From the NCBI GenBank assembly GCA_964604045.1, contig CAZRXM010000003.1, forward strand, positions 1 to 41,452: a stretch of 41,452 bases of DNA. The letters run 5' to 3'. The translations under genes were made by a program, and so were the position numbers. Below the pieces are notes generated by a model. The model made no database searches. It saw nothing but the letters and a program-made list of their open reading frames with translations, and was not told the DNA's origin. Of the stretch, positions 32,826 to 41,452 are shown one piece after another (positions within the stretch are counted from its first letter, which is position 1; each line of letters begins with the position of its first letter). The stretch is from DRVP01 sp964604045. GTDB taxonomy: Archaea > Thermoproteota > Bathyarchaeia > Bathyarchaeales > Bathycorpusculaceae.

Positions 32826-34355
32826 GTGGCGCAGACAACCTTCGAGGAAATAAGTGCTTCGGACTTTTTCTACCGCAACCGCGACATAGCCGGTTTCACA
32901 AACCCTACGAGGGCTATTTTCGCCGCCATAAGGGAACTTGTGGAAAACTCTCTAGACGCAGCGGAAAGCATCAAGACGCCGCCGGACATCTACGTAAGGC
33001 TTTCCTTTGAGGGAGAGGCCGGCAAGGAAACTCAGATCTACAAGCTGAGGGTTGAAGACAACGGATGTGGAATACCACCACAGTACATCCCATCAGCCTT
33101 TGGACAAGTGCTTTACGGCTCCAAGTATAAGCTGAAACAGCAAAGAGGAACCTTTGGACTCGGCGGGAAAATGGCCATTCTATACGGACAGATAACAACC
33201 CACCAGCCTGCCACCATAATTTCAAGCACAAGCATGTCCTCCAAAATCTATATGTTCAAGCTCATGATTGACATCCAAAAAAACCGCCCTATAATATTGG
33301 ACAGAAAAGTTTTTCTGAACAAAGAAGGGTGGCGGGGCACCATAGTTGAGTTTTGCCTTGAAGGCGACTATTTGAGGGCTATGCCGAAAATTCTGGAATA
33401 TTTTAAGCAGACAGCCATGGTTAACCCTTACGCCAATATAACTTTCGTGGACCCTAAGGGAAGGTTGTACAAGTTTGTACGGGCAACAACAGTCATGCCA
33501 GACCCTCCCAGAGAGACGCTTCCACATCCGTACGGCGTCGACGTTGAGCTTCTCCAGCGTCTCATCCAAATAACACCCCACACTAACATGTTGGACTTTC
33601 TCAGAAACCACTTCCACAGGGTCGGCGAAATAACGGCAAGAAAGTTTCTCGAGTTCAGCGGTATAAGCCCCTCCAAAAACCCGAAGAAGCTCACCCATGA
33701 AGAAGTTGTTAGACTAATGCAGATGATGAAGAAGTTTAAGGAGTTTCTGCCTCCGGACGCAAGCTGCCTTTCACCCCTAGGCGAGGAGTTACTGAAAACT
33801 GGAGTTTTAAAGGAGTTAAAACCTGAGTTTGTAGCCGTCCACCAGCGGAAACCCGCCACCTACGCGGGGCACCCATTCATTGTTGAGGTGGCCATAGCTT
33901 ACGGCGGGGAAATCCCCCAGCGGGAAGGTTTCGTAATATACCGTTTCGCCAATAGAATACCGCTTCTCTACGATGAGGCGAGCGACGTTTCAGTGAAAGT
34001 CATAAACTCCATGAACTGGCGCCGCTACAAGGTCACACCAGACATGCCAATAGCCATAGTCATTCACATTTGCAGCACAAAAGTTCCATACAAGACCGTT
34101 GGCAAAGAGTTCATAGCCGACAGACCGGAGGTGCGCCGCGAAATAGCCAACGGCCTGCGGGAGGTGGCTCGACAACTTCAGCGCTTTTTAACTCGAAGGG
34201 AGCACGTGGACAGGGAGCGCAAGCGGCTTGGGGTTTTCGGCAAATATCTGCCCAGAATAGCCGAGTTTTCAGCAAAGCTTGCAGGCAAGGAGAAGCCGCC
34301 AGACGTAGAAAAGCTTTTGAAAAGTGTTAGGAGGTTTGGGTTTGAAGAAGTTTAG
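32826..34355 (+). CDS. top6B: DNA topoisomerase VI subunit B
   Basis: The 509-residue ATPase subunit of the type IIB topoisomerase. GHKL motifs are IRELVENSLDAA with E40/N41, VEDNGCGIP with D78, and the ATP-lid RGTFGLGGKMAILYGQ from 108, the form seen in TACK archaea rather than the RGQQGIG of euryarchaea. The helix-2-turn-helix region (FLRNHFHRVGEITARKFLEF) and transducer follow. GTG start with GGTGGAGG upstream. Its end overlaps the top6A start by 14 bases, so subunits are made in proportion. Confidence 0.95.
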   Translation: MAQTTFEEISASDFFYRNRDIAGFTNPTRAIFAAIRELVENSLDAAESIKTPPDIYVRLSFEGEAGKETQIYKLRVEDNGCGIPPQYIPSAFGQVLYGSKYKLKQQRGTFGLGGKMAILYGQITTHQPATIISSTSMSSKIYMFKLMIDIQKNRPIILDRKVFLNKEGWRGTIVEFCLEGDYLRAMPKILEYFKQTAMVNPYANITFVDPKGRLYKFVRATTVMPDPPRETLPHPYGVDVELLQRLIQITPHTNMLDFLRNHFHRVGEITARKFLEFSGISPSKNPKKLTHEEVVRLMQMMKKFKEFLPPDASCLSPLGEELLKTGVLKELKPEFVAVHQRKPATYAGHPFIVEVAIAYGGEIPQREGFVIYRFANRIPLLYDEASDVSVKVINSMNWRRYKVTPDMPIAIVIHICSTKVPYKTVGKEFIADRPEVRREIANGLREVARQLQRFLTRREHVDRERKRLGVFGKYLPRIAEFSAKLAGKEKPPDVEKLLKSVRRFGFEEV

Positions 34356-35427
34356 AAGCGTCTCGGAAAAAAGGATGGAGGTTTTAACCACCCTCCAAAA
34401 CTTTGGACTCCGCATTTACGAGCAGATGGAGAAGGGTGTTTTCCCGTTCATTGAAATGCCAAGCCGCTCCACGGAAAACATTTATTACGACTCGAAGCTT
34501 CGCCAATACATTTTAGGCGACAAGAAAGTTAGGCGGAGCACCCGCAACATCCGCCACTTGAAACCCTTCGCCCAGCTCGTTTGGGCAGCCCTATTTTCCT
34601 ACGAGCTTACTTCTCAGCGTAAAACTTCAACTTTAAGGGATGTCTACTATTCGGCGCAAGCCTACGAAATGACTTTTAAAGACCAGCAGGAGTCCAACAA
34701 CATCATAACTGACTTGGAAACCATATTGGGCTTTTCAAGGGAGGACTTCAACATATTCCCGGAAGAACGTTCTGCAGTGTTCGGCGACTTAACAATCCGC
34801 TACACAGTGCCAGGATACGAGGGCAAAACGCTAAACCTAACTTCGCACCCGGACGGTGTCATGATTGGGCCAGCCTTAACATCAGCCGAGTTCGTGGAGA
34901 CATCAGCTGACAAAGTCATAGCCATAGAGAAAGGCGGCTTGTTCACCCGGTTTATAGAGGAAAACGTGCATAAAAAGTTTAATGCCATACTGGTTTTGAC
35001 CGCGGGGCAGGCGCCCAGAGCCACACGCCACTTCATTAGAAGATTGAACCGCGAGCTGGGATTGCCAGTTTACATATTCACCGACGGCGATCCCTGGGGA
35101 ATGCACATAGCCATGGTGATAATTTCGGGTTCAGCTAACGCCGCCCACCTGAGGGATTTAACAACACCTGACGCTAAGTGGAGCGGTGTATGGGCAACAG
35201 ACATAGTCAAGTATAAGCTGCCAACCGACCCGCTAGACGAGATCGACATGAAGAGGCTTTACGAACTCCAAAAAGACCCTAGATACAAGGATGACCCACT
35301 ATGGCAGAGAGAAATAAAAACCTTCATGAAGATCAAGCGTAAAGCCGAACAGGAGGCTTTCAGCCGCTACGGCCTAACCTACATTGTGGACGAGTACTTG
35401 CCAGCAAAACTTGAAGAAACAAAATAG
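34342..35427 (+). CDS. top6A: DNA topoisomerase VI subunit A
   Basis: The 361-residue Spo11-like cleavage subunit. The active-site tyrosine is in RDVYY (102-103 with this start), and the TOPRIM domain has VIAIEKGGLF and FTDGDPWGMHI. I chose TTG at 34342 because GGAGG at 34330-34334 is seven bases before it; a GTG at 34324 precedes that ribosome site and is unlikely. Together with the upstream B subunit it decatenates and relaxes duplex DNA by passing a second duplex. Confidence 0.95.
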   Translation: MKKFRSVSEKRMEVLTTLQNFGLRIYEQMEKGVFPFIEMPSRSTENIYYDSKLRQYILGDKKVRRSTRNIRHLKPFAQLVWAALFSYELTSQRKTSTLRDVYYSAQAYEMTFKDQQESNNIITDLETILGFSREDFNIFPEERSAVFGDLTIRYTVPGYEGKTLNLTSHPDGVMIGPALTSAEFVETSADKVIAIEKGGLFTRFIEENVHKKFNAILVLTAGQAPRATRHFIRRLNRELGLPVYIFTDGDPWGMHIAMVIISGSANAAHLRDLTTPDAKWSGVWATDIVKYKLPTDPLDEIDMKRLYELQKDPRYKDDPLWQREIKTFMKIKRKAEQEAFSRYGLTYIVDEYLPAKLEETK

Positions 35428-35458
35428 ACGGGAAGTTTAAAATAACCCAACCCACCCC

Positions 35459-35466
35459 AGTTATAT
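35459..35466 (+). promoter_or_regulatory. TATA box for the small membrane-protein gene
   Basis: AGTTATAT (continuing AG) places the start of transcription near 35488, four bases before the ATG at 35492. This rules against the upstream GTG at 35480 and suggests a nearly leaderless mRNA. Confidence 0.5.
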
Positions 35467-35491
35467 AGCACGCGGTGCAGTGCGGGGAGCC

Positions 35492-35689
35492 ATGAGCAAA
35501 GAAGGCGAATTCGGGATAACAGCGGCAGAAAAATTCTTTGGACTAATCCTCCTAATCGTGGGTGCGTTAGCCCTATACTTCACATTTACAAGTACTCAGG
35601 CTTTAAGCATCTATACGAAGTTTTTCGGATTCTTAAGCTTCATAATCCTCGCTGTTGGATTCTTCCTCATAATAACGAAAGCTGAATAG
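35492..35689 (+). CDS. small two-helix membrane protein, unknown function
   Basis: A 65-residue protein: a short soluble N-terminus (MSKEGEFGITAAEKFFG), two hydrophobic helices of about 20 residues separated by a polar turn (STQALSIYTK), and a short charged end. Similar small proteins occur in other archaea to my knowledge, without function. It stands alone between top6A and the aIF5B gene. Confidence 0.65.
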   Translation: MSKEGEFGITAAEKFFGLILLIVGALALYFTFTSTQALSIYTKFFGFLSFIILAVGFFLIITKAE

Positions 35690-35775
35690 GGCTTTGCAAA
35701 CAGCATTTATTTTGGGCATACTTTATTAGGTCTGGGAGGTTGCGTTTATAAGCCCCGAAGAAAGAGGAGACAGCC

Positions 35776-37557
35776 ATGTCCATTCGACAACCAATAGTGT
35801 GTGTTCTCGGGCATGTGGATACTGGTAAGACTCTGCTTTTGGACAAGATCCGCAAGACCAGCGTTCAAGCCCGTGAAGCTGGAGGCATAACCCAGCACAT
35901 CGGCGCAAGCTTTTTCCCAGTTGAGACTTTGAAGCAGATGATTGGTCCCCTTTTGTCGGCTTTTAAGGGCGAGATCGAGATCCCCGGTTTGCTTGTTATA
36001 GACACTCCGGGGCATGAGGCTTTCACTAATCTGCGGAGGCGGGGTGGAAGCGTCGCCGACATAGCCATCCTTGTGATTGATATACTGCGAGGTTTTGAGG
36101 CACAGACCTACGAATGTATTGAGATTTTGAAGGCACGTAAAACACCTTTCCTTGTGGCGGCTAACAAGATTGACAGGATTCCGGCTTGGAAGTCTTATCC
36201 TGACACTCCTTTCCTGAAAAGCTACCAGTTGCAGGACAAGTATGTGCAGGAGGACTTGGATAACCGCCTATACGAGATTATTGGCACCTTTTCAAGGCTT
36301 GGCTTTAGGGCTGACCGCTTCGACCGCATAAAGGACTTCACGCGGACGGTGGCCATTGTGCCTACAAGCGCCAAAACAGGCGAAGGCATAGTTGAACTCC
36401 TGGCGGTTTTAGTGGGGTTAACCCAGCAATACCTCAAAAAGAGGCTTCAAACCACCAGCGGGCCGGCTAAAGGCACCGTTTTAGAGGTTAAAGAGGAGCC
36501 GGGGCTAGGCGTCACACTTAACACAATCATTTATGACGGAACTTTGAAGCGGGATGATTTGATCGTTGTTGGCGGCAAAGAGAAGCCTATTGTAACGCGG
36601 GTTAGAGCCATCCTCGTGCCAAAACCTTTAGACGAAATCAGAGATCCCAGAGACAAGTTTTCGTCCGTGGATTCCATTTCGGCGGCGGCTGGAGTTAAAA
36701 TAGTGGCGCCTGAGCTGGAGGGTGCGGTGGCCGGTGCACCCTTATACGTGGTTCCGGATGGCGAAAACGTTGGAAAGTACGTGAAGCTTGTCTCTGAGGA
36801 AATTGAAAAAATTAAGATTTCAACGGATGTTGACGGCGTAGTTTTAAAGGCTGACACCTTGGGTTCTTTGGAGGCTATAGCTGAAAACCTGAAACGTCAA
36901 GGCGTGCCCATCCGTTTGGCAGACATAGGGGATGTTTGCAAGAGGGATGTTACGGAAGCCGCCATAGTAAAGGAACACGAACCGCTTTACGGCGTTATCT
37001 TGGCCTTCAACGTTAAAGTTTTGCCCGACGCTGGGGAGGAAGCTAAAAATATCGGTGTACAAATTTTTAGAGAAAACATAATTTACCATTTGATAGACAA
37101 TTATATTTCTTGGCTCAAAGCTCAACGGGAAGCCAAATTAACAGCCGAATTTGAGAAAATGGTTAAACCCGGCAAAATCCGCATACTGGAAGGCTACGTG
37201 TTTAGAAGGGCTAAGCCGGCCATCGTCGGCGTGGAGGTTTTAGCGGGTAGAATCAAACCCAAATACAGCCTTATAAGGGCTGAAGACGGCGAAGAGGTCG
37301 GCGAAATCCAGCAAATCCAAGAGAAAGGCAAAGCCTTGCCGGAAGCCAAGCAGGGCATGCAGGTTGCCATAAGCCTGGACAAGCCTACGGTGGGACGTCA
37401 CATATTTGAGAACGACGTTCTATATGTTAAGGTGCCGGAGGCCCACGCAAAAACCCTACTTAAAGAGTTCGTGGATAGGTTGTCGCCGGACGAGCAGGAG
37501 GCCCTAAACGAGTATGTCAACCTAATGCGGAAGAAAATTCCCTTCTGGGCTGCCTAA
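35776..37557 (+). CDS. infB: translation initiation factor aIF5B (IF-2 family)
   Basis: The 593-residue GTPase promotes subunit joining and initiator tRNA placement. G1 is GHVDTGKT at 12-19, G3 DTPGH at 76-80, G4 NKID at 130-133. The four-domain chalice layout is present at the usual length for archaeal aIF5B, which lacks the long eukaryotic N-terminus. No intein interrupts the G1 region, although inteins occur there in some archaea. GAGGAGA five bases before the ATG is the ribosome site; a TTTATA element near 35745 is close upstream. Confidence 0.96.
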   Translation: MSIRQPIVCVLGHVDTGKTLLLDKIRKTSVQAREAGGITQHIGASFFPVETLKQMIGPLLSAFKGEIEIPGLLVIDTPGHEAFTNLRRRGGSVADIAILVIDILRGFEAQTYECIEILKARKTPFLVAANKIDRIPAWKSYPDTPFLKSYQLQDKYVQEDLDNRLYEIIGTFSRLGFRADRFDRIKDFTRTVAIVPTSAKTGEGIVELLAVLVGLTQQYLKKRLQTTSGPAKGTVLEVKEEPGLGVTLNTIIYDGTLKRDDLIVVGGKEKPIVTRVRAILVPKPLDEIRDPRDKFSSVDSISAAAGVKIVAPELEGAVAGAPLYVVPDGENVGKYVKLVSEEIEKIKISTDVDGVVLKADTLGSLEAIAENLKRQGVPIRLADIGDVCKRDVTEAAIVKEHEPLYGVILAFNVKVLPDAGEEAKNIGVQIFRENIIYHLIDNYISWLKAQREAKLTAEFEKMVKPGKIRILEGYVFRRAKPAIVGVEVLAGRIKPKYSLIRAEDGEEVGEIQQIQEKGKALPEAKQGMQVAISLDKPTVGRHIFENDVLYVKVPEAHAKTLLKEFVDRLSPDEQEALNEYVNLMRKKIPFWAA

Positions 37558-37589
37558 GGTTAAGGCTTATTGTGTTGGAGATTGACCAG

Positions 37590-38705
37590 TTAAGAGAGCA
37601 AGTGTATGTTTCCTATTCTCACGTTTTTTAGGTGTTTTTTTGCTGCCTCGAGGCATTCTATTGCTTGTTTTCGACTAGTTGTTGGCAAATCATCCATTAC
37701 ATAGCATGGGTAGAACGCCAGCAATGTGTAGGGGATTTCTGGGCTTATTTGGCTTATGAACATGGCTATCTGTTCGATTTCATAGGCGTCCACGTATCCC
37801 GGCACGAGCAGAGTGCTGGCTGTTAGAACTGGCAGTTCTGGACGTTTATGGTAGTATTTTTCGCCTAACACGCGGAAGTTTTCAAGGGATGGCTTGTTGG
37901 AGACTCCGCATAGGGCTATGGCGAGGGGTTCGCTCCACGCTTTTAAATCGAATTTTATGTTGCCTCCACTCTTCATGGCTAGTTCGGCGGCTTTCTCCGC
38001 CAGTTGCGGGTTCATGTAGCCGTTGGTTTCCCAGCAAACCCGCAGTATTCGCCTTTCTTCTTCGGCTTTTTCTAGTGCTATGCGGCTTGTCTCCAGCGAA
38101 TGGGGCATCTGCGGGGAAGGGTCGCCTCCAAAATAGCAAATGCATGAGACCTTTCTGTCAAAAGCTTTTTGGGCTAGGGTTTCGGCGCTCATGACGGGTT
38201 TGTGTTTGGCGGATAAGTTGCGGTAATGCCAGTTCTGGCAGAAGAGGCAGTCGTAGCTGCACGCGCCATAGAAAACAGCCAAATTATAGTAGCCGTATTC
38301 CGGCTCGGGTTTGTAGGCGTATTTCGGATAACCGTTTCCAGTGCAGCCTGGGCAAAACCACCAGCTGACGCAGTTGGTGGGCAACCCATCATAATACCAT
38401 TCTAAAATACCTTGCTCAGCGGTGCCGCCGAAACGTACAAGCTGCCCACCAACATTCCATACAAGCCCACAGTAGCCGCTTTCACCAACCCCAATAACAC
38501 AGTTGTTAGCGCAAACGCCGCAAGGCAAACCACTCCCACTCCGAGGTGGCTCCAGTGGCAAACCATAAACAGCACGGCTTTGAGCATGCACTCTCCTAGC
38601 AATCGAAAGCGCTTGCTCCGGCTTTTCTCTAATACACCGTAGGCAAACACCCAGCTTCCCAGAAATTAAGGGCGAAGCTTCACCACAGACCTGGCATTTC
38701 CCCAT
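37590..38705 (-). CDS. AmmeMemoRadiSam-like radical SAM protein with extra cysteine motifs
   Basis: The 371-residue protein binds a radical-SAM cluster through C149, C153 and C156 (CSYDCLFCQN), followed by a TIM-barrel region with YFGGDPSPQ and WETNGY. N-terminal to it are CQVC/CLRC (4-24, a zinc ribbon), CGVCANNC...C (62-79) and WWFCPGC (115-121), the CGxC...G...C layout of AmmeMemoRadiSam and PflA-like proteins. The substrate is unknown; partners of that system (AMMECR1, Memo) are not in the window. Convergent with infB. Confidence 0.82.
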   Translation of the reverse strand: MGKCQVCGEASPLISGKLGVCLRCIREKPEQALSIARRVHAQSRAVYGLPLEPPRSGSGLPCGVCANNCVIGVGESGYCGLVWNVGGQLVRFGGTAEQGILEWYYDGLPTNCVSWWFCPGCTGNGYPKYAYKPEPEYGYYNLAVFYGACSYDCLFCQNWHYRNLSAKHKPVMSAETLAQKAFDRKVSCICYFGGDPSPQMPHSLETSRIALEKAEEERRILRVCWETNGYMNPQLAEKAAELAMKSGGNIKFDLKAWSEPLAIALCGVSNKPSLENFRVLGEKYYHKRPELPVLTASTLLVPGYVDAYEIEQIAMFISQISPEIPYTLLAFYPCYVMDDLPTTSRKQAIECLEAAKKHLKNVRIGNIHLLS

Positions 38706-38765
38706 AACTATTCAAATAACCTATGCATTGCAAGCCTAAAAATCTATAGAGGGAAGAGGACACTA

Positions 38766-38786
38766 TTGGCTTGGAACCAAAGCCAA
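38766..38786 (-). terminator. perfect hairpin downstream of the MoaD-like gene
   Basis: TTGGCTT (38766-38772) and AAGCCAA (38780-38786) pair perfectly over 7 bp around a 7-base loop; the loop also allows TTGG/CCAA. It lies 28 bases past the stop of the minus-strand MoaD-like gene, with a T-run a little further on, and is a candidate 3'-end signal. Confidence 0.4.
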
Positions 38787-38813
38787 AACAGAAATTTAAG
38801 TTGGGCAAGTTTT

Positions 38814-39104
38814 CTAGCCTCCGCCTACAGGCGGTATAATCGCCAAAACATCACCGTCCACGAGTTCTGTCTCAATCCCTTTGAGGGTTGAGGCGCTTCG
38901 CCCATTTATTAAGAATTGGAGGAACCCCTTGACTTCGCCAGTTTTGTCGTAAACGTACTCCACAAAACCTTTACCATAGCGTTCAGCAAGCCTGCTTAAA
39001 ACCTTCGCCAAAGTGACACGTTCGCCTTCTGGAAACTCTAGGATCTCCTCTTTTTTGCCCGTTATCTCCCGCAGCGTGGTGAAGAATCGCACTGAAACCT
39101 TCAA
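38814..39104 (-). CDS. MoaD/SAMP-family ubiquitin-like protein
   Basis: The 96-residue protein has the beta-grasp pattern VSVRFFTTLREITG, FLQFLINGR and DGDVLAIIPPVGGG, ending in Gly-Gly, the C-terminus adenylated by an E1-like enzyme. It may carry sulphur for molybdopterin or tRNA thiolation, or act as a small archaeal modifier (SAMP). The window has no MoaE or E1-like gene to decide. Divergent from the mntP remnant. Confidence 0.88.
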   Translation of the reverse strand: MKVSVRFFTTLREITGKKEEILEFPEGERVTLAKVLSRLAERYGKGFVEYVYDKTGEVKGFLQFLINGRSASTLKGIETELVDGDVLAIIPPVGGG

Positions 39105-39174
39105 GGCTTTTCACTAAAAATGATTGAGAAACAGCAACATTTAAACCGTTCCCCAAAGACCTAACTACAAGCCA

Positions 39175-39739
39175 TTGGAAAGGACTCTATTGGACCCGGT
39201 AACGGTAATCGCTGTGGCCTTCAGCCTTGCCATGGACGCTTTCAGCGTCTCCATAGCTTACGGAATATACCCTAAGGGAGACAGCAAAAACACCGCTCTG
39301 AAGATGGCTGCATCTTTCGGAGCCTTCCAAACGCTTATGCCTGTGCTTGCTGGTCGGCTGGCGAAAAACTTCGAGCTTGATTGCTGGCTTCGACCATTGG
39401 TCGCTTTTGGGTTCCTGCTGTTAATTGGATGCAAGATCTACGAAGCGGTCAGACATTAAGCCTTTGAAAAAGCGAAACCTTAACCATCCACGTTATTTTA
39501 ATCCTTTCAATAGTCACGAGCATAGACGCCTAGCCGTAGGCTTAAGTTTCGCCTTTCTAAAAGTGCATATAGCTACCAAATAGTGGTGATAGGTGCCGTA
39601 ACCTTCACACTATCGTTGGCAGGCGCCTTGTTAGGCGACAAACCAAGGCGGCTAAAAATGGAGAGGATGGAGTCTTAGGCGGGCTAATTCTATTGCCATG
39701 GGAGCAAGAATTCTTTTGGAATACCTAACGTTAAGTTAA
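39175..39739 (+). pseudogene. mntP: decayed manganese efflux pump gene (MntP family)
   Basis: The first 94 codons (39175-39459) give the N-terminal half of MntP, including AFSLAMDAFSVSIAYGI with its membrane aspartate and SFGAFQTLMPVLAG. A stop at 39457-39459 ends it, but the second half is still readable in pieces: LILSIVTSIDA (to TAG at 39531), LAVGLSFAFLKVHIATK (to TAG at 39581), VVIGAVTFTLSLAGALLGDK, VLGGLIL and AMGARILLEYLTLS ending at TAA 39737-39739. These fit the C-terminal half of the family in order. One stop plus at least four frame changes over 280 bases make a functional pump very unlikely. The N-terminal half might still be translated. Confidence 0.75.
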
Positions 39740-39757
39740 ACCCGTCTAAGAGCAAAA

Positions 39758-39767
39758 GTTTATATGT
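39758..39767 (+). promoter_or_regulatory. TATA box for the second thermosome gene
   Basis: AGTTTATATG lies about 58-67 bases before the ATG at 39825, leaving a leader of roughly 35 bases with GGAGGGA at 39814-39820 as ribosome site. It resembles the promoter of the first thermosome gene (TTTATATA). Confidence 0.55.
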
Positions 39768-39824
39768 TACCGCATTTTTGCTTAACCACGCATAAAGCCT
39801 TTTACCATTTAACGGAGGGATGAT

Positions 39825-41452
39825 ATGGCTTACTTGACAACAACCGCTTCGGGACAGCCAGTACTAATACTTAAAGAGGGCACAGCTCGAACCCGCGGAA
39901 GGGAAGCCCAAAGAAACAACATAATGGCGGCCAGAATAATAGGCGAAATTCTGAAGACTACCCTTGGACCCCGCGGAATGGACAAGATGCTCATTGACAG
40001 CCTAGGTGACATAACCATAACAAACGATGGCGCCGCCATCTTGGACGAGATGGAGGTTGAACACCCAGCGGCTAAAATGATGGTGGAGGTGGCTAAAACC
40101 CAAGACGACATGGTCGGCGATGGAACAACAACGGCGGTGGTCCTAGCGAGCGAACTCCTACGAAAGGCTGAGGAACTCCTAGACCAGAATATTCACCCAA
40201 CTATAATTGTCAGCGGTTACCGAAAAGCCTCCCAAAAAGCTGTTGAAGTGATAAACCGCATAGCCAAACCCGTAGATATAGAAGACAGGGAAAGCCTCCG
40301 TAAAGTGGCTTTAACATCCATGGCAAGCAAGGCAGTAGGTCCAGCTAAAGAGCATTTAGCGGAAATAGCCATCGACGCCGTAAAACAGATAGTTGAACAG
40401 AGAGGCGATAGAAGAATTGCAGACATAGACAACATCCAAATCATAAAGAAGACGGGCAAAGGCTTGTTTGAGTCCCAGCTTGTGAAAGGCGTGATAATCG
40501 ACAAAGAAGTAGTCCACCCAGGAATGCCAAAGAAAGTTGAGAACGCAAAAATCGCCCTGCTGGACTGCCCGTTGGAAATCGAGAAAACAGAGTTCAGCGC
40601 AGAAATACGCATCCGCGACCCATCCCAAATGAAGGCTTTCCTAGACCAAGAGACCAAAATGTTGAAGGAGATGGTTGAAAAGATCAAGGCAGCAGGCGCC
40701 AACGTAGTTTTCTGTCAAAAGGGCATAGACGACATGGCACAGCACTTCCTGGCAAAGGAGGGCATACTAGCCGCTAGAAGGGTCAAACAATCCGACATGG
40801 AAAAATTGGCCAGAGCCACTGGAGGTAGGATAATCACAGACTTAGATGACTTGACGCCCCAGGATCTTGGCACTGCCGGTCTAGTTGAGGAACGCAAAAT
40901 CGGCGAAGATAAAATGATTTTCGTCGAAAACTGCAAGAACCCCCGCTCGGTTGCAATACTGATAAGGGCTGGCCTTGAAAGAATGGTGGACGAAGCTGAA
41001 CGAGCCATGACAGATGCCCTTTCAGTGGTTTCAGACGTCATAGAAAACAGCAAAATCGTGCCCGGCGGAGGCGCCGTTGAGACAGAAATGGCCAAAGAAC
41101 TCCGCGACTACGCTGCCAAAGTGGGCGGAAGAGAACAGTTAGCCATAGAAGCCTTCGCAGACGCCATAGAAGTGATACCCAGAACACTGGCTGAAAACGC
41201 AGGGCTAGAACCAATAGACATAATCGTCGAGCTAAGAGCAGCCCACGAAAAAACAGACGGCCACCCCATAGGCGTAAACGTCTTTACAGGAAAAATTGAA
41301 AACATGTACAACGTCGGCGTCGTCGAACCAGCCATAGTTAAAGAGCAAGCCATAAAATCAGCAACAGAAGCTGCATCCATGATCCTACGCATAGACGACG
41401 TTATAGCCGCCGCGAAACCAAAAGAAGAAAAGGAGAAAGAAAAAACGCCAAC
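39825..41452 (+). CDS. thsB: second thermosome subunit, cut by the window end
   Basis: The reading frame is open from ATG at 39825 through the last base (542 codons plus two bases). It opens MAYLTTTASGQPVLILKEGT and has TTLGPRGMDKML (45-56), TNDGAAIL, GDGTTTA (98-104) and GGGAVETEMAKEL. Only a Lys/Glu-rich tail seems to remain outside. It is clearly paralogous to the subunit at 21630-23276 but diverged throughout, especially in the apical region, so the two probably form a mixed ring. Confidence 0.95.
   Translation, partial: MAYLTTTASGQPVLILKEGTARTRGREAQRNNIMAARIIGEILKTTLGPRGMDKMLIDSLGDITITNDGAAILDEMEVEHPAAKMMVEVAKTQDDMVGDGTTTAVVLASELLRKAEELLDQNIHPTIIVSGYRKASQKAVEVINRIAKPVDIEDRESLRKVALTSMASKAVGPAKEHLAEIAIDAVKQIVEQRGDRRIADIDNIQIIKKTGKGLFESQLVKGVIIDKEVVHPGMPKKVENAKIALLDCPLEIEKTEFSAEIRIRDPSQMKAFLDQETKMLKEMVEKIKAAGANVVFCQKGIDDMAQHFLAKEGILAARRVKQSDMEKLARATGGRIITDLDDLTPQDLGTAGLVEERKIGEDKMIFVENCKNPRSVAILIRAGLERMVDEAERAMTDALSVVSDVIENSKIVPGGGAVETEMAKELRDYAAKVGGREQLAIEAFADAIEVIPRTLAENAGLEPIDIIVELRAAHEKTDGHPIGVNVFTGKIENMYNVGVVEPAIVKEQAIKSATEAASMILRIDDVIAAAKPKEEKEKEKTP

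Noticed and set aside
1..41452. CRISPR array, insertion sequence or prophage
   Set aside because: No regularly spaced direct repeats, transposase, integrase or terminal repeats were seen while reading the window.

Overview
The window is a gene-dense stretch of an archaeal chromosome. The evidence is archaeal and eukaryote-like information genes (PolB1-type family B DNA polymerase, both subunits of DNA topoisomerase VI, aIF5B, ABCE1/RLI, group II chaperonins, a KEOPS Cgi121 subunit, a Tan1-like THUMP protein), CDP-archaeol synthase, STT3/AglB-type oligosaccharyltransferase, and TATA-box promoters with short leaders. The PolB1 type and the Top6B motifs resemble TACK-group (Crenarchaeota-like) proteins. 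A Bathyarchaeia-like lineage is my best guess, but it is inferred from protein flavour, not computed. I see no CRISPR array, tRNA, rRNA, insertion sequence or prophage.

Layout. 1-6.1 kb: agmatinase-family enzyme, an NSUN-type RNA m5C methyltransferase, PolB1, and a QueT-like transporter subunit with a hairpin leader. 6.2-6.7 kb: a multiply broken gene. 6.7-11.3 kb (minus strand): GlcNAc-1-phosphate transferase-like protein, AglB, GcvT and a zinc ribbon. 11.5-14.2 kb (plus): type IA topoisomerase whose zinc-finger tail is out of frame, coupled to a zinc-finger microprotein and a three-helix membrane protein that may be Ost3-like. 14.2-18.1 kb: CarS and RadB (minus), a RuvC-like protein overlapping a Clp1/Grc3-type polynucleotide kinase (plus), and endonuclease III (minus). 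18.1-23.3 kb (plus): a PAC4-like proteasome chaperone candidate overlapping a UbiD decarboxylase, a CBS protein, Sua5 and a thermosome subunit. 23.3-27.2 kb (minus): a histidine-degradation operon ftcD-hutI-hutU without hutH. 27.3-30.2 kb: phosphoribosyltransferase, Cgi121, THUMP protein, isoaspartyl peptidase. 30.3-37.6 kb (plus): a 24-residue Glu/Trp microprotein, ABCE1, cytidine deaminase, Top6B, Top6A, a small membrane protein and aIF5B. 37.6-41.5 kb: AmmeMemoRadiSam-like radical SAM protein, MoaD-like protein, a decayed mntP, and a second thermosome subunit cut by the window end.

How the genes fit together. Most of the window serves information processing: replication and topology (PolB1, TopA, Top6A/B), repair and recombination (RadB, Nth, RuvC-like protein), RNA modification (NSUN, Sua5 and Cgi121 for t6A, THUMP for ac4C, QueT for 7-deazaguanine import), translation (aIF5B, ABCE1) and protein folding or turnover (two thermosome subunits, PAC4-like protein). 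A second theme is the archaeal envelope: CarS for lipids, AglH/AglB and perhaps an Ost3-like subunit for N-glycosylation, and UbiD for isoprenoid precursors. Histidine degradation through formiminoglutamate and GcvT both feed one-carbon units to a folate-type carrier.

The most interesting items are the ultra-acidic tryptophan microprotein with its own expression signals, the RuvC-like/kinase gene pair, the PAC4-like and Ost3-like candidates, the topA frameshift, and two clearly decaying genes in an otherwise intact region.
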